NCBI RefSeq assembly: GCF_965638725.1 | Contig: NC_134960.1 | Location: 3,660,501-3,724,500, forward strand | From: Aptenodytes patagonicus | Taxonomy: Eukaryota > Chordata > Aves > Sphenisciformes > Spheniscidae | Length of the DNA stretch: 64,000 nucleotides | Direction of reading: 5' to 3' | Part shown: in pieces, positions 13,986-24,889 of the stretch | Numbering within the stretch: the stretch's first letter is position 1 | How the letters are laid out: every line of letters begins with the position of its first letter | Notes under the pieces: generated by a model | What the model was told of the DNA's origin: nothing | Seen by the model: the letters and a program-made list of their open reading frames with translations, nothing else | The model's database searches: none | Position numbers and translations under genes: made by a program

Positions 13986-14380
13986 AAAGCTGGTATTCGA
14001 GCATATTGTATTGGGTCCTGGCTATAATCGGACCTGATGAATTTTCTTGAAATAAATATTGTGTGAAGTACCTCAAGAAATCCCTCACTTCCCATCTTTA
14101 TCTCTTTTCCTCAAACGCATTAGCAGCTGATTTGTCCTGCTGGCTACTCTTAGGTCTTTCTGAACCGTTGTCACCAGTCCCACGTGCCTCCCTCGCTCCT
14201 CGTTGCATCCAGGCCGAGTTTGCTGCTTGGGAATATTGCTCAGGCGATGGCGTGTCCGTGTCAGCCCCCCTATGGTTAAAACCAACCCTGTAAGCAAACC
14301 CTCATTTTATTTATGACTTTCGGATGAGATAATGGTTTTCCACTTTGAAAAGAAAGCTCTCTACTTCAACATTTATTTTC

Positions 14381-14402
14381 TATAAATGCCTTGGCATTTA
14401 TA
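14381..14402. repeat. Perfect inverted repeat, 10-bp arms, 2-bp centre
   Basis: TATAAATGCC and GGCATTTATA flank a TT centre. It lies in an AT-rich patch that also has a CAGCTG E-box near 14,455. It could form a small cruciform or bind a dimeric factor (the core GCCTTGGC is AP-2-like). Confidence 0.9.
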
Positions 14403-15099
14403 TTGCAACAGGAGACTATTCAGTGACATTATCTGATAAATATCATGTTATACAGCTGCAATTTACAATACATGTATTTTTAACAGTGCTTCTAAGCTAA
14501 ATTAAATGCTTCTAAAATACGGTACTTACGGAAAACAAATGTCTGTTCTAGCAATTTTGTTTTTCAGGGTACACTATTTTTTTAAAATCAGATACCATCT
14601 TTATCCTGTCAGGCAGTAAATTATGCACTTGCACTTTCATAAACTCTCCCCTTGGGAACTTAGTCAATGAAATGGAAATGTCTTTTTCACACCCTCCAAC
14701 TCCAAAGAAATACAGGGAAATAGCCAATTCGGTTATAAACTGAATGTCTAGAGGGAATCCATATAAAATGTGGATTAATGCAGTCTTGATGCATGTATTG
14801 TTTAGCATATGTACCGTTCACTCAAATGGCGCATTGAATTGTGACTTGGATCCTTAATGTCTCTTTTTTTTTTTTAATTGGGAGGGTAATTGCATGTTCT
14901 GTGGTGGGATCTGCAGGTAGGAAGACACCCGCTGGCACCTGGCTGTTAACCTCCCTCCCGAGCCAGGGCAGCTGGAGGAGGAGGAGGAAAGCTCTGCTTG
15001 GCCACCTCAGGGGAGTAAAACATGACTGCTTTTACACCTAGGCGGATCCTTCCCCGGGTTGCGGGGTGGGAATGGGCAGGACAAGGGCTTGCAATGACA

Positions 15100-15205
15100 T
15101 GTCCTGCCTTTGGGATGGCCCTTCACGAGGGAGAGAAGAGGTACTTCGGCAGTTGGACTAGATGATCCTTGTAGGTCCCTTCCAACTGAACTATTCTAAA
15201 TCATC
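15100..15205 (+). mobile_element. CR1 LINE 3' end
   Basis: AGTTGGACTAGATGATCCTT followed by GTAGGTCCCTTCCAACTGAA and CTATTCTAAATC is the standard CR1 3' terminus. Only the last 50-100 bases are recognisable, a typical 5'-truncated insertion. The terminal short repeat is eroded (ATTCTAAATC). CR1 is the dominant LINE of birds and other sauropsids, which supports the organism call. Confidence 0.85.
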
Positions 15206-18200
15206 TAAATCTACTACTATTTTCTCCGTCCATCACCCAGAACTACAGACTTTGCCCATAGCAGTCAAAGACCTTCACGCTGAAACTCTGCGTGGTCTGA
15301 GGAGCTGTTATCCTGTCACCGCATCGAACATGGAAAAGTTTGAAATGCCAACAAAACGGGAGCACAGGAATGAGAGTGGGGAAGTGTGTTGCAGGGGAGT
15401 CTGCTGTGATGCCCAAGGATCCATCCAAAGCGTGAGGAGCTACCGCAGGTCTCCTGTCACAGGAGCAGCACTGAACCTGTTCATCTGACCACTGATGGTC
15501 CTTATTTCCCCAAATCTACCCTTGAGGGCCCTTTGAAAGCCCCAGTTCTTGCAGTCTGGGGACTGGATGAAATGTGTCGTGTTAGATGTGCTTTGTAATA
15601 GAAATGAACTTACAGAAAACAGAGAAACTAACAACAACAACAAAAGGAATCTTGAAATTTGGCAGAAAAAAATTGGTGCAGAAAGCCCACAAGAACGTGA
15701 GCATCTTTGCACAAAACCACTTACGGATGCATTCCTTAAAGTTAATCCCTTCAGACAGAGGCAGGCTGCCATTTCTTTGAAAGATATTAAAGCAGCTGTT
15801 GCTAGAACATAGAGAATTTTTGAGCTATCTGTCAAGGGATGGACATTTGTAATGCTATGTCTATTTTTTTTGTTTACAGTTTATTTTGATACCAAATTTC
15901 TAGCTGCTGAAGGTAATTGAGACTGCAAACAAAATCTCACTATCCACTGATCTGCCAAATCAAATTTTCTTCTCCTGTAAGTATAGTATTTTTTTCCTTA
16001 GCTTCAGAGAGGAAAAGAATTATGCAGAATGAATGAGAAAGAAAAGGGATTAGTTTATATGATGACGATAGCAGCCATCTCTCCCTTGATCTTTCTGTAG
16101 TAGTTTGTTCTCGAAGATGGGAGTGATTATTGTAATTTAGAACAGAGCTTGTTCTTTTTCCTTCTACTGCATCTGCTTACTACTTTCCAAATTAACACAT
16201 ATTTTAATAAAACCTAAATATCCTGGTTATAGCTGGGATATTGGACAACCCTATCTGGGATACGGGTGCAGCAAGATTTTCATCATCTTTGTGTTCTCCT
16301 CCTGGAATGGCTGTGTACAGCTCTGGTCCTTGGTAGAAATTAAAGTAGCCATGAGGCTATTTTGATGACTTCTGGTTACCAAAGGCCTCAGAAGAGGGTC
16401 TCTAAGGCAGTAAATGAGCAGCCATGTGTCTCCTGTGCTGTTTTCAAGTTGTGTGGTGCTTGTGAGGATCTCCACAGGCTCTCTGTCATCGGAGCATCTC
16501 CTGGCCCTGTGGTGGTCCTCCAGCACCCGGCTTCAGGGCCGGGCGGGTATCACTGCCGGAACAGGCTGAGGGACTGAGCTTTCCTCGTGGTTTCTCACTA
16601 GCTAACGTTACTAAATTGATTGTTTCTGAGGGTCTTCAAAATGACATTGAATTTTCATTATATTTGGGGAACACTCGCACTCCCTTGGACCTGTTCTATC
16701 CGCGTGTCTGGTGCTAACGTACTACAGTAATCAAATTTGCCAACAAGGCCACTGGGTTTTCTTCTTCCTCTCCCGTGAGATCTGTCTGCACCGAGATTTT
16801 TCCACTGGTCTCAAGTCCTGTTGAGAAGTTTTGTTCAACCGAAGTGTTGGGAGACAAACTATTTTGCGTGCTGCTTCTCCTGAAGGTGTTTTAACAGTTT
16901 TGTAATCGTAGCTCTACGCTGAGCCAATTCACCGCTAAAATCAACGTGTCCACACCTCGTCATGACAGCACCACGCTCCCCTAAAGCGTGGTAGCGGCCC
17001 TGAGGCACGGGCAGCGGTAGCAGCAGCTCTGCGGCACTTTGGGGGACTCGCGTTTAGTGACGGGATCTAACTCTGCAGAACTTGCATAAAGCTCACAAAG
17101 ACTCCGTCCTTCACTTAAAAACATCTGTTAATTCTACTTATGTGCTCGTCGTCGAAATGTTGCCTATGTTTTTCTTGTAGGTATGCAAAAATAAGCACCG
17201 GTGCATGAAGAGGAAAGGAAAATGTTGCTGGCTTCTTCCCTGGAGATTGTATTTCTTACTTGTTGCATAACTGCTTATTTTAGCATCAGTCAGCCGAGCC
17301 TTTGTTGTGTAGACGATTCTGTCCTTTTAGAGGATTTGTGCAGTATTTCTTCCAAAATGTTTTTTTGTTTTTATTATTAGATTTATTTCTTCTCTTAGCA
17401 AATGCCAGCTGACAACACCCTGTCAGAGCTCTTCATAAGTGTTACATAAATGTCATACTATGTAAACTGAGTATCATATATATCATATACATGACCTTTC
17501 TGTAGAACCATCCATCAGGTGTTATCTCTGTGTATTTTATATGTATGTGTTGCATAGGCATTTGTATGCAAGTTTTGTTTAAGTGTGCATATATGGTAGC
17601 CAAAAATCTGTTAAGCATGCGATCGCTACTGCCCAGGAAAGTACTCAAAATGCAGAAATGTCCAAATTCTTGTTGCCAGTGCAACTTAATCTACGCCCTT
17701 TTGTTGAAGCAGACCAAGATTTTAATTGCATGTTCAGACGCTATTTTTCTTCTGCATCGCTACGGCGTGCAGTGCATGAGATGGTCAGCGAGGGGCTCGG
17801 CAACGCTGGCTTGTTCCTATTGTTCAGCACATATCCTAGGCCTTAGCTCAGCACATTATTCACATATCTGACCACTTTTGGATTTTGCAGCAATAGAAAA
17901 TACAGCTGCAATATTCCTGTTTGCAGTTTTCAAAGCAGAACTATCTTCTGGATAGTAAAAATGCACTCGGGTTGAGTCTAGGGATGCTTCGGACCCGCTG
18001 TGCGCAACCCATCTGCACCGAGGAACTGATCTGCGTACCTGGATTTTGACATGCTGTGACCTCCTTTAGAGGTGCTGTCCAGAAATCCTGGAGGAATGGC
18101 CAGAAGGGTCGTAAGGCTGTAGCGTGCTGTACAGGACCGGAGCAGGGATGTCGGCGGGTTCCTCTGACGACAGAATTAATTTCCTCATGGCTTTTTCTAC

Positions 18201-20294
18201 GGTACTTTCCACTACGCTGCATCAGTGCTTCAGCACCTTCATTAATCCTCCTCAAACACCCGTTGTGAAGATGGGCCAGGGTGACACATGGATGGATTAA
18301 GGTCAGTTTTGACTAATTCAGGGTACTCCATCCGAGAAGCGTAATGTCTGCTTTTTCAGAGCATTTAACGTGATACAGCACTTCATACATGCAAGCACAG
18401 CACCCGCTGCTTCCAGCTGTACTAAGATGGATGTCAGCAATTCAGGCTAAAGGTTTCAAGCCACACACCTGCAATGTGGGCAATACAACTGTCAGCACCC
18501 AAAAGTTTGGTTTAATGACTTTGTTAGCGTTGCAAAGCCTGCGGCAAGGGCAAGGAGAGAATCCTGGTCTTTTGGGAGAGTTCTGTCTTGTCCTCGCTGT
18601 CGGACTGTGTCTACGTCTTGCAGCCCTTGCTTTGTTCTGTGGGCAGTTTTTGGTTCTGCAGGTAAGATGAGGATCTGGCCAAAATTTGTTTCGGTTTTGA
18701 CTTACGGAGCGGGTCTGTGGCATGCAGGTGTCCTATGGAAAACAGATTGTGACAATGTAATTAAAAACTGCATTAGAATATGTGTGTGCAAGAAAGTCTC
18801 CATAAACTGGTACAGAATGCTTCACTTTGGACACTTCCGATGTTCTGACCAGGTAACACAGTGACCTTCAAAATATCCCCTAACGCAGCCTGTGCACGTG
18901 GATGGGGTGGGATCCATAGGGGAAGCCCTGGCAGCAAATGTCGCTGGGTGCCGGAGCAGTGGGCCCAGCGTCCTCTGGGGTACCTGGGGCTGGTGGGGAC
19001 TGACAAAGGGGCCGTGCTCATGAGTCCCACCACTCTTGTACTACCAGGAAAGGCTTTTTTAACTAGAGGCTGAAGTTTTCCATTCTCTGGGGGGCTGCTC
19101 AGTGGGCTTTGAGCAGAGGTGCCTCAAGAGCAGCATCTTGAGGGACTTCAGCAGCCAGAATCAGGCATGTTTTTGCTGTGTGTGTTGTGAGCTGCTGCTC
19201 TTCCAAGCCCACTAACATGACTAATTTAGATAAACCCACCCAAAAGCCAATAAAAGGCTGCCTCGTGCCAAATTTCAAGACTCTATTTTCAGAGTTACAG
19301 TCCTAAAAACAAAAAACCTCAACAAGCCCGAGAATGGTCAAAGCAATGCTCCTCTTCTCCTCCTCTGCGTTCATCCTTGGAAGAGCCCAAGGACTTGGCG
19401 TGTTTGGAAAATGTCCAGCACGGGCTGCCAAGGCAGGAAGGTGCAGCCGAATTCATTCAAGTCTGGCAAATTATGAGGAGCCAGAACAGGGCTGTACAGG
19501 GGGGAGCATCTGACTACCTTAGTTGTGGTGACACTAGCTGCGGTCCCAATGGTTTTTAACAACCAGTAACTGGCGGTTTTGGAGCTGACCAGCTTAACCA
19601 ATTTAAGAGACGATGGCAGATTGTGATTTAAAGACTGTCTTTAACCTGAATTTTAATCTTCTGCAGCAGCGGTTTAAAACAGTGCAAGACAACTTCTGCA
19701 GTTTGTTTTACTGTAGGCCCTCCAGGAGTTTGGAAAGATGTACGTTGTCTAGACCGCTCCATCCGATGCTTATTATTTTAATTTAAGAAAGCGTTTTTAT
19801 CTCGACGGCCGTGCTGTTGCTGTTTTTAATCCTGGGGAAACAGCTGGCAATAGGCAGCCCCGAGCCGCGCAGAGCCCAAGGCATCCATTTGGGGAGCACA
19901 CGGTGGGGTCACCCCGGGGGCGGCCAGGAGCCGCATCTCTCCGCGGAAAACTCTGCGAAGTTTGGGGAGGGGACGACGGGGGCACCCCCTCACCCCCCGC
20001 CCGGGGCTTTGCTGCTGCAGCCGCATCTCCAGCCCAGCCGCTACTCGCCCCTCCGCGGGCGCTGCGCGCCTCCGGAACGGCCGCGTGTGCCGGCGCGGCC
20101 CGCGCAGCCCTGCCCGCGGAGCAGCGCGGAGGCACCGCGGCCCTCCCCGGCCATTCCCACGCCGGCGGCCCGCCCCGCGGCCGCGGAAGTTTGCTACGCG
20201 GGGGGGGGGGGAAGCGGCTCCGCACCGCGGCCCCCGCCCGCTCCGCGATGGGCAAGAACCGTCTTTTTGACGCAGGAGAAATGGCAAATTTTAA

Positions 20295-20376
20295 GTACGT
20301 CATTAATATGGCGCCAAAAGGTTGTGGTTTTTTTTTTTTTTTTTTAAAGTATAAGCTTATTTTTTTTTTTTTTTTT
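20295..20376. promoter_or_regulatory. E2F/CRE-like motifs followed by paired poly-T tracts
   Basis: A near-CRE (20295-20302) and an E2F-like GCGCCAAAA (20311-20319) are followed by T18 (20328-20345) and T17 (20360-20376), whose starts are 32 bp apart. This AT-rich segment sits in the middle of the CpG island. Poly(dA:dT) tracts are known to disfavour nucleosomes, so the segment may hold the promoter open; that role is inferred. Homopolymer lengths may vary between individuals or be mis-sequenced. Confidence 0.6.
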
Positions 20377-20468
20377 AAGGTTGCAGCGGCGGCCCCGTGT
20401 ACGCCTGTGCGCAGCGCGGAGAGGGGGAGCGGAGTGGGGCGGGGGGGGGGGGAGAGGAGGGAAAGAGC

Positions 20469-20472
<4 letters not shown>

Positions 20473-20504
<32 letters not shown>

Positions 20505-20512
20505 GCGTGTGC
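20473..20512. repeat. GT microsatellite in the JADE2 promoter
   Basis: About 13 uninterrupted GT units are followed by imperfect GTGTGC units. It lies in the CpG island about 480 bp or more before the exon 1 ATG-like starts. Alternating purine/pyrimidine tracts like this can adopt Z-DNA and are often length-polymorphic. Confidence 0.95.
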
Positions 20513-20622
20513 AGGGCCAGCGGAGCCGGCGGGACGCCTGCGGGGCGAGCGGGCTCCGGGCGTGCGGCGCTGGGGCTCCGGGCAGCGCCATGGGGCCCCG
20601 GCGGCCGGCGGGGGGGTGAGGA

Positions 20623-20650
20623 GCGGGGCGGGCGGGCGGGCGGGCGGCGG
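20623..20650 (+). repeat. GGGC tandem run with G-quadruplex potential
   Basis: Five consecutive runs of three or more G are separated by single C residues on the + strand, within the CpG island and upstream of exon 1. This satisfies the four-tract G-quadruplex pattern with one-base loops and also overlaps Sp1-type GGGCGG boxes. Confidence 0.8.
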
Positions 20651-20764
20651 CACGGCCCGGGATGGGACCCGCGCTGGCCGCACCTGGCCCTGCCGCTGCG
20701 CCTCGGGAAGGAAGAAGGCGCAGGAGGGAAAGAAATTGAAGATTTGGGGCGGCCGAGAGGGGGG

Positions 20765-20795
20765 AGGCGGTGGCGGTGGTGGCGGTGGTGGTGGA
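20765..20795 (+). repeat. GGY trinucleotide repeat (GGC/GGT)
   Basis: This is a run of about ten GGC or GGT triplets on the + strand, in the promoter or 5' leader region. A second G-quadruplex-type segment lies so close to the first (20623) that the non-template strand is G-rich over much of this part of the island. Confidence 0.85.
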
Positions 20796-20992
20796 AGCGT
20801 CGCCACCATTATCCGTCCCCGCTCCGAAAGTCGCTTCCCCGCCTCCCTGCCGGAGCCCGAGCGGCGGCGGGGCGGGCGGCGGGGCGAGGAGAGCCTGAGG
20901 AAGTGCGGGGTAAAAAAGAAAGAGAAACAGGCGGGCAGGGCTCGCCCGGCCGCCGCGGAGCGGCCATCTCGGCTGGGAGCGGGGCCGCATCC

Positions 20993-21019
20993 ATGGAGTT
21001 ACCGGGCGGCCGCTCCTGA
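20993..21019 (+). promoter_or_regulatory. Short upstream open reading frame 1 in the JADE2 leader
   Basis: ATG at 20993 opens an 8-codon frame (MELPGGRS) closed by TGA at 21017-21019. The start context has G at +4 but T at -3, so it should be a weak start. It affects translation only if the transcript begins upstream of 20993, which is not established. Confidence 0.4.
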
Positions 21020-21047
21020 GGAGGGCCCGGCCGGCGCGGCCCCGGCA

Positions 21048-21062
21048 ATGACACCGGATTGA
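21048..21062 (+). promoter_or_regulatory. Minimal upstream open reading frame 2 in the JADE2 leader
   Basis: ATG at 21048 is followed by three codons and a TGA at 21060-21062 (MTPD). It has G at -3, a better context than the first upstream frame. It lies 117 bases before the exon 1 donor, so scanning ribosomes could reinitiate at the main ATG. Whether it acts depends on the true transcription start. Confidence 0.45.
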
Positions 21063-22099
21063 GCCGGCGAGGGGGCTCTCCCGGCCGGGGACTGCGGGAG
21101 CATCCCCCGCCCCCCGCCTCCTCCCCGCCCGTAACCCGAGAGACAGGCTCAACTCTTGGAGGACACTCTCCTGGCAAAGGTAAAGGCTCGGCGGGGCTGG
21201 CGTCGGGAACGGGCTTATTTTGCAGCGGATGGTTATTTTGCAGCTCCCCCTGCTTTGCTTGTATTTTTTTTTTTTTTTAATTTATTTTTTTTCCCCCTCC
21301 CTCCCCCCGGCTGCGAGGCGGGGGATGTGCAGCATTTCCAGGGGTGGATTGCGCATGTTGGTCACTCTTGTTTTAAAGTGTACGAGGGAGGCGGCGGGAA
21401 TGTAAACAAGAACTTTTAAAGGCTCGGCTCGCAGCTTCGCCCTTTTATTTTCCAAATTAATGACTGCGGCAGAGGCTGCCCCGCGCCCTGCCCGCCTGGG
21501 GGAGGGGGCGCGCACCGCGGCTCCGCGGGGCGGTGTGCGGCACCGGGGGGCTCCGGGGCTCGGCGGCCGGGCAGCGCTGCCGCCGGGCCGGCTTTGGGGC
21601 CGGGGAGCGACGGGCCCGCGGGCGCGGAGCGCTGCGCGGGGCCGGGATGGCGGTGCCCGGGGGCGTGGCGGCTGCCGGCTCCCGCCTGCCCTCCCTTCCC
21701 TCCCTCCCCACCGCTCCCGGCCGCCGCGCCTCGGGGCTTTCCCCGCCGCCTTCCCCCGCCGCACCGCGCCGCTGGGTCCCCGGGCTGCCGGGCCCGGGAG
21801 GCGGCCGCCGCCCCCCGCTTCCCCCCCGCCCCGCATCGCCCGGGCCCGAAAACATCCCCCGTCCCCTCCGCGCCCGTGGCCCTGCCGGGGGTCCCGCGGG
21901 GCGGCTCCCCCCTCCCCGCCGAGCCGGCCACCTGCCCCCTCCCCCGGGCTCCCTCCCTCATCCCTCCGGGGGAAGCCAGCGGCGGCCGCACCGCTCCTGC
22001 CCGCCCCCCCCCCCGCCTCCTGCCCCTTCCCCACCTGCCGAGCGGGGCAGCCGCTTCGCTTTTAGGATGCGGGGCTTGCAGCGGGGCTGGGAGCGCCTT

Positions 22100-22104
22100 A
22101 CCTG
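22100..22104 (-). other. Strong splice-donor motif on the minus strand
   Basis: Read on the minus strand, the sequence is CAG/GTAAGG, close to the ideal U1 binding site, with the cut between 22102 and 22101. It lies inside the JADE2 CpG island and points away from JADE2. It may mark the first exon of an antisense non-coding transcript, but no partner acceptor or transcript evidence can be seen here. Confidence 0.35.
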
Positions 22105-22239
22105 CCGCCCTGCCCCCGCCGCCCCCCGGCTGCCCCGCTCCTGGGGATGGAGGCAGCGACCTGGAAGTTGGGAAGCGCTGCAAAGGCAGGGGGGCTGCTG
22201 AACTGTCAAGCTCGGGTGCAGTTAGGGGGAACCCCCCCC

Positions 22240-22242
<3 letters not shown>

Positions 22243-22272
<30 letters not shown>
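22243..22272. repeat. CT microsatellite (15 units)
   Basis: There are fifteen uninterrupted TC/CT units, preceded by a run of nine or more C. It lies at the right edge of the CpG island in intron 1. GAGA-type tracts are common near promoters; no specific role is shown. Confidence 0.97.
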
Positions 22273-22277
<5 letters not shown>

Positions 22278-23690
22278 CTGTGCATCCTGAGCGCTTTTTG
22301 AGTGGGAAGGGAAGGATGGCATTCACAGGGAAAATTCCCAGCTCCTTCTCTCAGCACCCACAGTGAAAATTGTTTACTTACGGGTCTGAGCCTAGACCCT
22401 CCTACCGCTGGGACATTTCTAAGAGGGGATTTTGCTTGGGAAAAAAAAAAAATCAATGATCTCAGCCTTTCTCCCAGGGGTAAGGAGCCCGGCTCTTAGG
22501 AATGGTGTTTGACCTTTAAGCATTTATTGGCTACTGAGGTTAAAATAAGCTTGAGATAGAAGTAAAAATAGCTTGCAGAAAGGTTAAATCAAAGGTTAAA
22601 TTTGTTTTTCCTAGGAAAATTGAGGCTGATGTCCAAAAATGAAGGCTTGGAGCAAAGGATGGGAGGGTACACGTTAGGTCTGTAGGCAGGGAGACGCAAT
22701 TCATTTGAAGTATTGGTGGCTGCCGGTAGTGTTTGACGCCAAGTTCTGAAAGTTGGTGGACGGGTGGTCCTCAAACTAAGGTATTTTAAATAAGGTCTGG
22801 TCTTTCTCTGGGTATTTGGTACAAAGTTTGGAGTGCCCATAGCTCCTGTTGATTTTCCTCTTGAGTTGCGGATGCTCAGAGACCTGCAGGATGGGGCAGC
22901 CGACTGCGGGCTAAGAGCCGTGCCCTGTCTCCCTGCCCTTGCCCTGCGTCCCTGCCTGCTCCCTCCCGCCCGAAGGCAGGGGTGGCCCCGAGTGCCCGCA
23001 GTAACCTTTCTGATTACCTGTGCTCTTGTCTGGGCTTGCTGAAGAAAAAACGGATAATTAGAGGGTAACAAGTCAGAAGAGGCAAGCAAAGTTATAAATG
23101 CGAGTAGTAAAGGAAACAAATCCCCTTGTAGATGTGGAAAAAGGCAAAGCACAGGAAGTAAACGAGGGCTTGTTTTGTTTTAAATTTAAATGAGATTAAA
23201 TTTTGCCCCGGGGGACCAAGGCAGCAAGCAGAGTTGCTGTGGAGGAGAGGAGGAATGGCTCTCTCTTCACCTGGGCAGTTGAGTTTTTGCTGAAGACGTT
23301 GGAGCCGACAGCAGGCTGTGGAGGAGGCGAAGGGGCAGACGAGCCCCGGCTGGCAGGGGCAGGCTCCCGCTGCCCAGAAAATGAGTGTTCCTGGGTACCA
23401 GGACCGTAGCTTTCTGGATTTACGCTTTGCAGGGTTTACCAGGGAGGTTAAGAAAAGAGCAGCGCGGCTTCCCCTGAGATGTAAGGGCTGTGCACCAAGA
23501 TTTGCTGACGGTCTGTTGGCACAGCCGACGCGCATCCTTCGGTCGAAAAGTTTGTTCTTCTGTTATTGTGAAATTGGGGCTGTGCCTGCGTCGGGGGGTG
23601 CTGCTGCTCTCCCAGAGCCTCCTATAGCAGCGCTTGACTCCAGAATTGTTAATGAGAAAAGGCAATCCGATGAGGACAACCCTCCCACGG

Positions 23691-23698
23691 TATAAAAG
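23691..23698 (+). promoter_or_regulatory. TATA-box-like element in intron 1
   Basis: TATAAAAG is a strong match to the TATA consensus and sits in moderately GC-rich flanks. A donor-like G/GTGAGC follows at 23797/23798, about 75 bp downstream of where a TATA-driven start would fall. Together these could define an alternative JADE2 first exon, but either motif may be a chance match. Confidence 0.3.
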
Positions 23699-24889
23699 CT
23701 GGGACCTTCCAGCCCTCCACCCTTCTTATACTTTCTAACAACCTGCTGGTATTCCTAGACAGAGCAAAGAAATAGTTAACGCAGAGGGGAAGCATTGGTG
23801 AGCTGCCCCTCGACTCCACGTCACCCGCCTGGGCACAGGCGATGGGACAGGGGGTCTGGGACGGGGGGTCCATGGGAGCGGGGGTCCGGGCTGGCCGGAG
23901 CGGTGTGCATGCCGCTGGGGGCACTATTTTCTGTTTGTGTTCCTATTTGTGTGCTGGAAGAACAAACAGGGAAGTGGTTTTTCTGCAGTCTCATTGCAGC
24001 TCACAAACACAGCACAGAATTCAGCCGGTGTTGCTCAACTGTCACAGCGTCAGAGGCGACGGCGCAGGGGGACCGAGCGCGGTGCATCCCTTAACGTGCG
24101 GATGAGCGCTGGGAAGAGGTGATGACCAAATACTGTTTTTTTTTTTTTTTTTACTGCAACTTCTGCAGGTTTCTGTGCCTGTTCCCTGTGTGCACAGGCA
24201 TGTATAAATTTCTCTAGGTTGCTTGCTACAATCCAGAATGGTTCATTCTTGCAAACAGCCCCTGCACATGGTGCTGTGATGCCACCAGGAGCTCCAAATC
24301 CCACGTGGACTTGATGTTTGCAGGGGGCTGGGGAACGTCAGCGGATTCCCCCGGAGCACAAGGATCTTGGAGGGGTTCGCGGAGGGCGAGGAGTTCGTCG
24401 GAAGCAGTTGTTTGCTGGCTGAAGGCTGAATGAGGTGTTTTGGTTTAGCGTGCATGGGAGCATGCATGCGGGGAGGAGCGCCCAGGTGGGACAGGAGCTC
24501 AGGATCTGGGCGCATGCATCTCTCCGTGCGAAGAGTACTGCTGCCTTCACTTCTCCCAGGTTGCATGGGCTGGGCAAAATTGCATCTCCAAAAGCTCCTC
24601 TTCAACCCTCCCCTGCTGTGAGGCAGGACCGGGCAGCCCGAGGCCATCATCTCAATTTTACCCCCAATCCTGCGGCTAATTTGTCCAAGGCCCTAGTGAT
24701 TTACATTTGTTTAGGCTGATGGAGGGCCATCATCTTCCTTGGCTTAGCATTTATCTGCCTTTCTTAGCTTGAACAAAGGCAATGCTGAACATGTGTTAGT
24801 TTGTAAGCAATTCCGTTTTCGGGTTTCCAGGCATTAACGCAGGACTATGCCTGTGGATTTGAGTTGCAGACACTTCAGGGGGATGTTCA

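Larger units (their letters stand above)
13986..19849. other. Upstream intergenic DNA next to the CpG island, no gene seen
   Basis: No coding exon is supported. AT-rich stretches (14,300-14,560 and 17,440-17,560), one CR1 3' end and an abutting acceptor/donor motif at 18661/18662 are the visible items. Non-coding RNA exons cannot be excluded from sequence alone. Confidence 0.65.
20940..21179 (+). other. JADE2: JADE2 non-coding exon 1 (5' end approximate)
   Basis: The 3' edge is well supported. The sequence CTGGCAAAG at 21171-21179 is followed by GTAAAG, a good donor, and it joins to exon 2 to give GGCAAAGATGG, a favourable start context. The exon lies inside the CpG island and has no protein-coding role. 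Its frame relative to the main ATG carries a TAA at 21132-21134. Two short upstream open frames (20993 and 21048) fall in it if transcription starts before 20993. The left edge is a guess: the promoter has no TATA box at this point and probably initiates over a dispersed region. Alternative first exons are possible. Confidence 0.65.
19850..22150. promoter_or_regulatory. JADE2: CpG island and promoter of JADE2
   Basis: This is a block of about 2.3 kb, visibly dense in CG dinucleotides and G/C runs, standing between ordinary-composition DNA on both sides. It covers the putative exon 1 and the start of intron 1, as expected for a broadly expressed chromatin gene. No TATA box lies just upstream of exon 1. 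An E2F-type motif (GCGCCAAAA, 20311-20319), a near-CRE (GTACGTCA, 20295-20302) and GGGCGG-type Sp1 boxes are visible. The long open frames on both strands here reflect the lack of AT-rich stop codons in GC-rich sequence. The boundaries were judged by eye. Confidence 0.9.

Noticed and set aside
19797..22456. Long open frames on both strands (up to 451 codons) in the CpG island
   Set aside because: They are proline, arginine, glycine and alanine runs that overlap in several frames, which is what GC-rich DNA gives when AT-rich stop codons are rare. No domain is recognisable and the region is a promoter.
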